Origin: an uncultured Clostridia bacterium
GTDB lineage: Bacteria > Bacillota > Clostridia > Christensenellales > Borkfalkiaceae
DNA length: 5,913 bases
Direction: 5' to 3'
Assembly: GCA_947629875.1 (NCBI GenBank)
Contig: CANRFK010000087.1
Span: 1-5,913, forward strand
The notes below the pieces were generated by a model. It was not told the DNA's origin. It was given only the letters and a program-made list of their open reading frames with translations, and made no database searches. The translations under genes were made by a program, and so were the position numbers. Position 1 is the stretch's first letter. Each line of letters opens with the position of its first letter. Of this stretch, positions 1 through 4,906 are shown one piece after another.

Positions 1-371
1 CCGACGATGGCGGAGATGATGCCGAGGTTGCTCTGGAAGCCCGTGGAGAAGGTCATCACCGCCTCTTTGCCGAGGAAGTCGGCAAGTTCCGCTTCGAGTT
101 TCTTGTGAATGTCGAGCGTGCCGTTCAGAAAGCGGGAGCCCGAGCACCCCGAACCGTATGTTTTCAGCCCCTCGATGCCCGCCTGAATGACTTCGGGGTC
201 GGAAGTCAGCCCGAGATAGTTGTTGGAGCCGATCATGATGGTGCGCTTTCCCTCGATCTGCACCACGGTGTTCTGCCCCGAGGTGAGCTCGTGGAAGTAG
301 GGGTAGATGTTGGCTCTGCGAGCCGTATCGTAGTTGTGTTCCCCCAAAGTTTTTTCAAACAGATCTTTCAT
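1..371 (-). CDS. Serine palmitoyltransferase-like alpha-oxoamine synthase (PLP enzyme), N-terminal 123 codons
   Basis: Partial: starts at the ATG complementary to 369-371 and runs off the left edge. Enzymes of this family are PLP-dependent and condense an amino acid with an acyl thioester, releasing CO2; serine palmitoyltransferase makes 3-ketosphinganine from L-serine in the cytoplasm. Visible marks are YPYF (residues 23-26), GSNNYLGLTSDPEVI (48-62), YGSGCSGSRFLNGT (72-85) and FSTGFQSN (108-115). From memory, the GSGCxGSRFLNGT block and the early YPYF match Bacteroides-type serine palmitoyltransferase better than BioF (GSGASG...) or Kbl (GFGMASVRFICGT). The PLP lysine and most of the active site lie outside the window. 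The start is supported by GAGG 8 bases upstream. The gene is second in an operon behind the reductase at 384-1178. Family is nearly certain; serine specificity is inferred. It could be another alpha-oxoamine synthase making a related amino-ketone lipid. Confidence 0.85.
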   Translation of the reverse strand, partial: MKDLFEKTLGEHNYDTARRANIYPYFHELTSGQNTVVQIEGKRTIMIGSNNYLGLTSDPEVIQAGIEGLKTYGSGCSGSRFLNGTLDIHKKLEAELADFLGKEAVMTFSTGFQSNLGIISAIV

Positions 372-375
372 AACA

Positions 376-383
376 TTTTCCTC
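376..383 (-). promoter_or_regulatory. Ribosome binding site of the alpha-oxoamine synthase
   Basis: On the minus strand GAGGAAAA follows directly after the reductase TGA stop (386-384). The GAGG core ends 8 bases before the ATG at 371. This fixes the start codon and shows tight translational arrangement in the operon. Confidence 0.7.
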
Positions 384-1178
384 TCATGCGTACAATTTTC
401 GTAAGATAAAGTTTACAAACCGCGTCGGAAGCAGTTTTTGCAGCCCGACAAACAGTTTATATTGCCCGCCGACGGTGATTTTGAGGGGCGGGCGGCGCTT
501 TTTGAGCGCCCTCTGCACGGCCTTGGCGACGCTGTCGGGGCTCTTGCCGTTCTGCTCGTCGTGCTCCATGCGTTTGACCGATTTCCCGATGCGCCCGCCG
601 TAGTCCGCTTCTCCGCCTTCAATGACGCGCGCCGCGGTGAAGCCCGTCTTGGTGTCGCCGGGCTGGATGCAGGTGACCTTCACGCCGAACCTTCTCACTT
701 CGCCGTCGAGGGCGAGGGAGAAGTTGAGAACGCCCGCCTTGGTCGCCGAATAACAGCTTTGGAAGGGGATGGGGAGTTGCCCCGCCACCGAGCCGATGTT
801 CACGAGGTTGCCCCGCGATTTTTTGAGGTATTTCATGGCGACGGAGGAAATTTGCACGAGCGCGGTGAGGTTTGTATCGAAGATGCGCCGGATGCTCTCG
901 GGTGTGGCGTATTCCACCGCGCCCGCGATGCCCATGCCCGCGTTGTTCACGACGGCGTCGATGCGCCCTTCGCGCTCGGACACGGTTTTCAGGACGTTTT
1001 CCATGGCGGGAAGGTCGGTGACGTCGGCCTGAAAGCACTCGAAGCCCTCGCCCGCAAAGGGGCGGCGGGCAATGCCGTATACACGGCAGCCGCAGGCGGA
1101 AAGCCGTTTTGCCGTTGCAAGCCCGATGCCGCTCGAGGCGCCCGTAATGACCACAACCTTGTCCAATGTGCGTTTCAT
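384..1178 (-). CDS. Short-chain dehydrogenase/reductase, candidate 3-ketosphinganine reductase
   Basis: A 264-residue classical SDR, normal length for the family: an NAD(P)H-dependent oxidoreductase with a Rossmann fold. Motifs in order: TGASSGIG (12-19) for cofactor binding; basic ARR (37-39) after the second strand, suggesting NADP(H) over NAD(H); ADVTD (51-55); NNAG (78-81); catalytic Asn103, Ser130, Tyr143 and Lys147 (YSATK); PGD (173-175). The tetrad is complete, so it should be active. The C-terminus (about 238-264) is rich in aromatic, aliphatic and basic residues and may touch the membrane, which is inference. I chose the ATG at 1178. An in-frame upstream ATG at 1217 would add 13 atypical residues and overlaps the promoter hexamers. 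It lies 12 bases upstream of a serine palmitoyltransferase-like gene, so reduction of its beta-keto product is the likeliest job; a 3-oxoacyl reductase role is the main alternative. Confidence 0.93.
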   Translation of the reverse strand: MKRTLDKVVVITGASSGIGLATAKRLSACGCRVYGIARRPFAGEGFECFQADVTDLPAMENVLKTVSEREGRIDAVVNNAGMGIAGAVEYATPESIRRIFDTNLTALVQISSVAMKYLKKSRGNLVNIGSVAGQLPIPFQSCYSATKAGVLNFSLALDGEVRRFGVKVTCIQPGDTKTGFTAARVIEGGEADYGGRIGKSVKRMEHDEQNGKSPDSVAKAVQRALKKRRPPLKITVGGQYKLFVGLQKLLPTRFVNFILRKLYA

Positions 1179-1188
1179 GTCACAAAGT

Positions 1189-1217
1189 ATTATAACATTA
1201 TGATTTTGAGAAAGCAA
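1189..1217 (-). promoter_or_regulatory. Promoter of the reductase/synthase operon
   Basis: Minus strand: TTGCTT (1217-1212), a 17-base spacer, then a perfect TATAAT (1194-1189) preceded by TGT, an extended -10. Only 10 bases separate the -10 from the reductase ATG at 1178, so transcription from here would give a leader of about 3-5 nt. No Shine-Dalgarno sequence is visible in those 10 bases. Confidence 0.75.
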
Positions 1218-1280
1218 GAGTTTGACATAGATTTTTTTGTCACAGGGGAATTTGGGGGAATTTTGGGACGTGGGCAGGCG

Positions 1281-1296
1281 CTGCGCTTCGGTGCGG
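1281..1296 (+). other. Small hairpin with a UUCG tetraloop
   Basis: CTGCGC-TTCG-GTGCGG can fold into a 6-bp stem (two G-U pairs) closed by C(UUCG)G, an exceptionally stable RNA loop. It lies in the non-coding gap between the reductase promoter and the phosphoesterase promoter. No transcript is clearly predicted to cover it, so its role is unknown. Confidence 0.35.
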
Positions 1297-1328
1297 GGAG
1301 GGCAGAATGGGCGCAGAACGGGAGCGGA

Positions 1329-1350
1329 GGGGAGAATGCCCCGATTTTTT
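1329..1350 (+). terminator. Weak intrinsic-terminator-like hairpin
   Basis: GGGG-AGAATG-CCCC (1329-1342) is followed by GATTTTTT. The stem is only 4 bp, so termination would be weak. No gene on this strand ends upstream in the gap. It could insulate the phosphoesterase promoter just downstream, or be chance. Confidence 0.25.
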
Positions 1351-1360
1351 CATTTTAGGG

Positions 1361-1389
1361 TTGATTTCGGAAACGGTGTATGGTAGAAT
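1361..1389 (+). promoter_or_regulatory. Promoter of the metallophosphoesterase gene
   Basis: TTGATT (1361-1366), a 17-base spacer, then TAGAAT (1384-1389) preceded by TGG, an extended -10. The -10 ends 8 bases before the ATG at 1398, so the predicted start of transcription (about 1395-1397) leaves a leader of only 1-3 nt. Confidence 0.65.
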
Positions 1390-1397
1390 AAGGTAAC

Positions 1398-2078
1398 ATG
1401 ACCTACATCCTTTCCGATATTCACGGCGAATACGAGCTTTTCTGCCGTCTTATGGAGAAAGTACGGTTTTCGGACGGCGATACCCTCATCTCCTGCGGGG
1501 ATATGATCGAGAAGGGCAAGCATTCCGTGCGCCTTACAAAACTTCTCTTCTCCATGAAAAACGCCGTGCTCCTTGCGGGAAATCACGAGTACGATTTCCT
1601 CAAATATTATTGGGCGCTCATGCGGCAGAATGACGATTACGGCCTTGTGCTTCGCAAGTTGCAGGAATACTTCCCCGACGACGGCGAGCTCCTCGATTGG
1701 GACACCGTCGACCGCATGGAGGCGCTTCCGTATTTTTACGAGACGGACGACTATATCTGCGTGCATGCGGGCGCGCCGCTCGACAGAGAGGGGCACATTC
1801 TTCCGCTCAAAGAGGCCTCCCCCGAACAGCTCGTCTACGACCGCATCTTCAAGGAGCCGCAGACCGTGCCCAAGGCGGGGAAGTGCGTCTTTTTCGGGCA
1901 CACGACCTCCATGAGTTTGGGCTACGGCGCGCAAATCACGCGCTACCCGCGCGAGGGCGCACGGGGGGACAGGGTTGCCGACTTCTATAAAATTCATCTC
2001 GATACGGGCGCGTGGATGAGCGGCGTTTTGGGCTGTTTCCGCGTGGAAGATTGTATGGAATTTTACATCGGGAAGTAG
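1398..2078 (+). CDS. PPP-type metallophosphoesterase (serine/threonine phosphatase-like)
   Basis: A 226-residue calcineurin-like metallophosphoesterase of the PPP group, which includes bacterial protein phosphatases of PrpA/PrpB type and the dinucleoside tetraphosphatase ApaH. It hydrolyses phosphate esters with two metal ions, probably in the cytoplasm; no signal peptide or membrane segment is seen. Motifs: SDIHG (6-10; Asp7, His9), GDMIEKG (34-40; Asp35), GNHE (61-64; Asn62, His63), VHAG (122-125; His123), FGHTT (166-170; His168) and LDTGA (201-205). All metal ligands are present. The second motif is unusual: family consensus is GDxVDRG, but here Asp is Glu38 and the phosphate-binding Arg is Lys39. 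The start is secure because the first motif begins at residue 6. An AAGG (1390-1393) lies 4 bases before the ATG but may precede the transcription start. The substrate cannot be told from sequence. Confidence 0.92.
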   Translation: MTYILSDIHGEYELFCRLMEKVRFSDGDTLISCGDMIEKGKHSVRLTKLLFSMKNAVLLAGNHEYDFLKYYWALMRQNDDYGLVLRKLQEYFPDDGELLDWDTVDRMEALPYFYETDDYICVHAGAPLDREGHILPLKEASPEQLVYDRIFKEPQTVPKAGKCVFFGHTTSMSLGYGAQITRYPREGARGDRVADFYKIHLDTGAWMSGVLGCFRVEDCMEFYIGK

Positions 2079-2086
2079 ACTTTACG

Positions 2087-2120
2087 GGGGCGTTTGGGCG
2101 GCGCAGCTCGCCCCTGTTTT
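2087..2120 (+). terminator. Possible intrinsic terminator after the phosphoesterase gene
   Basis: GGGGCG (2087-2092) or, alternatively, GGGCG (2096-2100) can pair with CGCCCC (2109-2114), followed by TGTTTT. The second fold has an 8-base loop. It begins 9 bases after the stop codon. The T tract is short, so termination may be partial and the esterase could receive some readthrough. Confidence 0.45.
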
Positions 2121-2218
2121 CGGACTTTCAAAAATGCAAAAATGCGACATGGGGTAGGAAAAATTGATTTTTCGTCCGAAAATTTCCGCCCCCGTTTGTT
2201 CGGTTATATACTACGATA

Positions 2219-2254
2219 CGGAGCGGCTCGGGGCAGAGAGCGCCGCCCGCTCCG
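2219..2254 (+). promoter_or_regulatory. 5' leader hairpin ahead of the esterase gene
   Basis: CGGAGCGG (2219-2226) is perfectly complementary to CCGCTCCG (2247-2254), giving an 8-bp GC-rich stem that ends 5 bases before the AAGGAGG ribosome binding site. It has no T tract after it, so it is not a terminator. It could stabilise the mRNA or affect ribosome access. I found no convincing promoter for the esterase: TATACT at 2207-2212 is the best -10, with a poor -35. Confidence 0.4.
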
Positions 2255-2259
2255 GACAT

Positions 2260-2266
2260 AAGGAGG
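2260..2266 (+). promoter_or_regulatory. Strong ribosome binding site of the esterase gene
   Basis: AAGGAGG, a near-full complement of the 16S rRNA tail, ends 4 bases before the ATG at 2271. The spacing is slightly short. It is the strongest ribosome binding site in the window. Confidence 0.8.
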
Positions 2267-2270
2267 GATC

Positions 2271-3011
2271 ATGATAAAACAATTTGAAACGGTCGTTCCC
2301 GCGCCGAGCGGGGAGCAGAGGAGAACGGCGACGGTATATCTTCCGGATGCCGAGGGAAACTTTCCCGTGCTGTATATGTTCGACGGGCAGACGGCGTTTT
2401 TCGACGAACGCGCGCCCTACGGCGACAGTTGGCGCATGAAGGAGACGCTCGAAGGGCTCGGCGCCCGTCTCATCGTCGCCGCGGTGGACTGCGATAAAGA
2501 AGACCGCCTTACGGAGTATTCGCCGTTTGCGTTTACTTCGCCGTTCGGCTCCTCGGAGGGGAAGGGCGCAATCTATATGGATTGGTTTGTCCGCGTGTTC
2601 AAGCATAAGATCGACGCCGATTTTCCGACGCTGCCCGGGCGGGAGCACACCTTTCTCGCGGGGAGTTCGATGGGCGGCCTCATGACGGTGTACGGCCTGT
2701 GCCGCTTTCCCGACGTGTTTGCGGGCGGGGCTGCGCTGTCCCCGAGCCTTTGGGTGGATCCCGGGGTGTGCGCGAAGATGATCGCGGAGGCCGATTGGGG
2801 GAAGTTCGCCCCGACGCTCTATTTGGACTACGGGAGCGAGGAGCTGAAGGGGCACGGAGCGCGGCAGCGGCAGGCGCTTGCGGGCTGCTATAAGGAACTG
2901 CTCGCGAAAAACGTGCCGTTCACCTTCCGCCTCATTGGGGGCGGCACGCACAGCGAGAAGTCGTGGCGCGCGCAGACGCCCATCTTTCTGAAAACGCTTG
3001 GGCTGTTGTAG
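2271..3011 (+). CDS. Putative esterase, alpha/beta hydrolase of the esterase D / Fes-like family
   Basis: 246 residues, alpha/beta-hydrolase fold, resembling the putative esterase family (PF00756) that includes esterase D, enterochelin esterase and feruloyl or acetyl-xylan esterases. Visible marks: VLYMFDGQTAFFDE (33-46), the family's early strand with a DGQ oxyanion-side loop; nucleophile elbow GSSMGG (131-136) with Ser133 in GxSxG; a candidate acid in YLDYGSEE (184-191; Asp187 or Glu190); and catalytic His227 in GGTHSEKSW (224-232). No signal peptide is seen, so it probably acts in the cytoplasm on a small ester. It is followed after 13 bases by a HAD hydrolase, likely one operon. The substrate is unknown: polysaccharide-derived acyl sugars, S-formylglutathione-like thioesters or siderophore esters are all possible. 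Fold and triad are well supported; the role is not. Confidence 0.9.
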   Translation: MIKQFETVVPAPSGEQRRTATVYLPDAEGNFPVLYMFDGQTAFFDERAPYGDSWRMKETLEGLGARLIVAAVDCDKEDRLTEYSPFAFTSPFGSSEGKGAIYMDWFVRVFKHKIDADFPTLPGREHTFLAGSSMGGLMTVYGLCRFPDVFAGGAALSPSLWVDPGVCAKMIAEADWGKFAPTLYLDYGSEELKGHGARQRQALAGCYKELLAKNVPFTFRLIGGGTHSEKSWRAQTPIFLKTLGLL

Positions 3012-3016
3012 GGGAT
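3010..3016 (+). promoter_or_regulatory. Ribosome binding site of the HAD hydrolase gene
   Basis: AGGGGAT overlaps the last two bases of the esterase stop codon; GGGGA ends 9 bases before the ATG at 3025. This favours 3025 over the in-frame ATG at 2998, which lies inside the esterase gene and would add an atypical cysteine-rich leader of nine residues. Confidence 0.55.
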
Positions 3017-3024
3017 GTGCCAAG

Positions 3025-3699
3025 ATGAAGGCAAAGAACATTCTGTTCGATCTGTACGGCACGCTCGCCGATATCCGCACCGACGAGGAGAGCCCCGCCT
3101 TTTGGGCGCGTCTTGCGGCGAGCGGCGCGGCGTTCACGCGGGAAGGGTATCTTGCGCGTTGCCGCGAAGAGGCGGAAAAACTTCCGCAGGGGGGAGAGAT
3201 CGACCTTTTGCGCGTCTTTTCCGGGCTGACGGGGAAGAAGGGGGAGGCGCTCTCCGCGTTTGCCCGCCTGTTCCGCGAGACCTCCCTTGTGCGGCTGCGG
3301 CTGTTCCCCTTCGCCGCGGAGTTGCTGTCGGCTCTGCGCGCCGCGGGGGCGCACCTCTTTCTCTTTTCCAACGCGCAGGCATGTTTTACGCGGGAGGAGC
3401 TGCGCATTCTCGGATTGGAACATTGCTTTGACGGCATCCTGCTCTCCTCGGAGGCGGGCGTAAAGAAGCCCTCTCCCGCCTTTTTCGAATACGGGTTCCG
3501 TTTGTTCGGGCTTGCCGCGGAGGCGTGCGTCTACGTCGGGAACGACCTCATGGACGATGTGGGAGGCGCGCACGGCGTCGGCATGCGGTGCCTCTACCTG
3601 CAAACGGAGCAATCGGGGAAATATCCGAACCCGCCCGTGCCCGATTTTCGGGCGCGCGACTTAAAAGACGCGCTCGGGATCCTGACCGCACTCTTATAA
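3025..3699 (+). CDS. HAD-superfamily hydrolase, subfamily IA
   Basis: 224 residues, typical length for a HAD subfamily IA enzyme with a helical cap inserted after motif I (about residues 15-90). The group contains small-molecule phosphatases, phosphoglycolate phosphatase-like enzymes and 2-haloacid dehalogenases. Motifs: FDLYGTL (8-14) with nucleophile Asp9; LFSNAQ (113-118) with Ser115 and Asn116; Lys147/Lys148 in GVKKPSP (145-151); and VGNDLMDD (171-178) for magnesium binding. The usual second Asp of DxD (two after the nucleophile, the general acid of phosphatases) is Tyr11. DxYGT is the pattern of 2-haloacid dehalogenases and also of many uncharacterised clostridial HAD proteins, so phosphatase activity should not be assumed. 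Thirteen bases separate it from the esterase, so cotranscription is likely. Substrate unknown. Confidence 0.9.
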   Translation: MKAKNILFDLYGTLADIRTDEESPAFWARLAASGAAFTREGYLARCREEAEKLPQGGEIDLLRVFSGLTGKKGEALSAFARLFRETSLVRLRLFPFAAELLSALRAAGAHLFLFSNAQACFTREELRILGLEHCFDGILLSSEAGVKKPSPAFFEYGFRLFGLAAEACVYVGNDLMDDVGGAHGVGMRCLYLQTEQSGKYPNPPVPDFRARDLKDALGILTALL

Positions 3700-3703
3700 T
3701 TTA

Positions 3704-3733
3704 TTGTAAAATTGATACATGGGGTGCTATAAT
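3704..3733 (+). promoter_or_regulatory. Promoter-like sequence in the convergent gap
   Basis: TTGTAA (3704-3709), an 18-base spacer, then a perfect TATAAT (3728-3733) preceded by TGC, an extended -10. It starts 5 bases after the HAD stop codon and points toward the palindromic terminator, with no protein gene between. It looks like the promoter of a small RNA. Confidence 0.6.
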
Positions 3734-3739
3734 ATAGAT

Positions 3740-3886
3740 ATAAGGTGAGAGAAATAAAGCAAGAATAAAAGAAAGAGAGGGCGGCGTAACGATAGATAGA
3801 CCGACCCGAGAATAGAGCGATCGAAAAATACCGTTATCAAAAGACGCCGCCGAACGGAAAATTTCCGTTCGGCGGCGTCTTTTGAT
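3740..3886 (+). ncRNA. Candidate small non-coding RNA, about 145 nt
   Basis: Inferred from layout only: a promoter-like sequence (3704-3733) predicts a start near 3740, and a strong intrinsic terminator ends near 3884. Between them there is no ATG on the plus strand. One GTG (3745) opens only seven codons. The first 45 bases are strongly purine-rich with almost no C. GGCGGCGT (3780-3787) repeats exactly within the 3' arm of the terminator (3871-3878), so it could compete for the 5' arm (3844-3851). I do not recognise a known RNA family. It could also simply be a degraded intergenic stretch. Confidence 0.4.
3836..3886. terminator. Bidirectional terminator: perfect 25-bp inverted repeat
   Basis: A perfect inverted repeat with arms 3836-3860 and 3862-3886 and one central base (A3861). 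The core of each arm is GC-rich (GACGCCGCCGAACGG), with AAAA on the 5' side and TTTT on the 3' side, so an RNA from either strand ends in a stable hairpin plus a U run. It lies between convergent genes: the HAD hydrolase (and the candidate small RNA) on the plus strand, and the LacI regulator, whose stop is 40 bases away, on the minus strand. It should stop transcription from both sides. Confidence 0.9.
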
Positions 3887-3925
3887 TTCAAATAATCAGG
3901 GGCGCACTGCTTTCATACTGCAAAA

Positions 3926-4894
3926 TCAGGAGCGTGCCGCCGTCGTTCCGCGGGAGATGAGTTTGTAGCCCACCATGGAACGCTGGGAGGGGAGCCCCTT
4001 GAGGAGCAACTCGAGCGTCTGGAACCCAAGTTCTCCCGTCCGCTCGAAGTCCTGACGGATGGTCGTCAGCTGCACTTCGGGATCGAGGGCGATATCGTCG
4101 TAGCCGATGACGGAGAAATCCTCGGGGATGCGCTTGCCCGCGTTCCGTGCGTAGCGGATAAAGCCGTGCGCCATGAGGTCGGATGCGCAGATGATCGCCG
4201 AGAACTGCTTATTGTTATCGATATAGTACCGCGCGGCGTCCTCGCCCGACTTCATGGAGTAGTCGCCGAAATAGGTGAGGTCGTAGCGGAATTCGATGCC
4301 GTTTTTGGCGAGGCCGAGAATGTACCCCGCGAGGCGCTCCGTCCCCACGCGGGACTGCAATTCGCCGCCCAAAAAGGCGATGCGCTCGTGCCCGAGCCCT
4401 ACGAGATAGTCCACCGCCTCCTCGATGGCGTGGATATTGTCGCTTCCGACGGCGGAAATGAGCGGGTGCCCGATGATGTAGTTATCCACGAGCACGATGG
4501 GGTACTTCGTCCGCTTGAGCTGCGAGTAGATGGGGGAGCGGAAGTTGATGTCAAAGAGAATGGCGCCGAGGAAATGGTTGGCCGCCATGTAGTCGTTGAG
4601 GTCGAAGTCATCGTCCATGATGTCGGACTCCACGATGTAGCGGGCGTTCTCCGCCGCGTCGCGGAAGGCCTGCGCGATCTCGGGAAGCGGTTCGCCTGCG
4701 CGCGGCTGTCTGCCCCAGAGCACGGCGAGCCGTCCGATGATCGTCACCGATTTTCTCGAACGGTATCCGACGGACTGCGCATAGTCGCAGATCCGTTTTT
4801 TCGTGTCCTCCGCGATCTCCATGGAGCCGTTCAGCGCCTTGGAGACGGTGGGCACCGAGAGATTCAATGCTTTTGCGATGTCTGTCAACGTCAT
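3926..4894 (-). CDS. LacI/GalR-family transcriptional regulator, probable regulator of malQ
   Basis: 322 residues, slightly short for the family (about 330-345). It is a DNA-binding repressor with a sugar-binding periplasmic-protein-like effector domain. The N-terminus TLTDIAKALNLSVPTVSKAL (2-21) is a classic LacI helix-turn-helix, and SVGYR (41-45) ends the headpiece. The effector domain runs from about 54 to 322, with family marks AILFD (111-115), VGSDN (149-153), YLVGLGHERIAFLGG (163-177), ICASDLMAHG (235-244), FSVIGYDDI (260-268) and LTTIRQDFERTGELG (276-290). Between GYR and IGRLAVLW about ten residues are missing, including the hinge-helix motif PNxxARxL. The start at 4894 has CAGGG 7 bases upstream; an in-frame TTG at 4912 would add six residues and lacks a well-placed site. 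It is divergent from malQ, so control of malto-oligosaccharide metabolism is inferred; the inducer is unknown. Confidence 0.93.
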   Translation of the reverse strand: MTLTDIAKALNLSVPTVSKALNGSMEIAEDTKKRICDYAQSVGYRSRKSVTIIGRLAVLWGRQPRAGEPLPEIAQAFRDAAENARYIVESDIMDDDFDLNDYMAANHFLGAILFDINFRSPIYSQLKRTKYPIVLVDNYIIGHPLISAVGSDNIHAIEEAVDYLVGLGHERIAFLGGELQSRVGTERLAGYILGLAKNGIEFRYDLTYFGDYSMKSGEDAARYYIDNNKQFSAIICASDLMAHGFIRYARNAGKRIPEDFSVIGYDDIALDPEVQLTTIRQDFERTGELGFQTLELLLKGLPSQRSMVGYKLISRGTTAARS

Positions 4895-4901
4895 AATCGA
4901 A

Positions 4902-4906
4902 CCCTG
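4902..4906 (-). promoter_or_regulatory. Ribosome binding site of the LacI-family gene
   Basis: CAGGG on the minus strand ends 7 bases before the ATG at 4894, a good spacing. It supports this start over the TTG at 4912, whose only nearby purine run (AAGGG) would sit about 2 bases away. Confidence 0.6.

Noticed and set aside
1179..1217. Upstream ATG (1217) as the start of the reductase
   Set aside because: It adds 13 residues not expected before the SDR fold and falls within a well-formed promoter.
1206..1244. A plus-strand promoter using TTGAGA or TTGACA near 1206-1227
   Set aside because: Neither -35 has an acceptable -10 at 16-18 bases; the best is TAGATT without a TGn extension.
438..1358. 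A 306-codon open frame on the plus strand opposite the reductase
   Set aside because: It lies antisense to a gene with a full set of SDR motifs. Its translation shows no family signal, and long antisense frames are expected in GC-rich genes.
1350..1997. A 215-codon open frame on the minus strand opposite the phosphoesterase
   Set aside because: It is antisense to a gene with all five metallophosphoesterase motifs, and its own translation shows no recognisable domain.
2130..2145. Tandem copies of AAAAATGC
   Set aside because: Two copies of an 8-base A-rich unit in AT-rich intergenic DNA are easily chance. No function is suggested.
2207..2212. TATACT as the -10 of an esterase promoter
   Set aside because: No acceptable -35 and no TGn extension, unlike the other five promoters. 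Too weak to list.
2998..3024. Upstream ATG (2998) as the start of the HAD hydrolase
   Set aside because: It would overlap the esterase end and add MGCCRGCAK before the normal HAD start. The ATG at 3025 has a better-placed ribosome binding site.
2211..3437. A 408-codon open frame on the minus strand, the longest in the window
   Set aside because: It overlaps two well-supported plus-strand genes (esterase and HAD). Its Arg/Pro/Ala-rich composition is typical of a shadow frame in GC-rich DNA.
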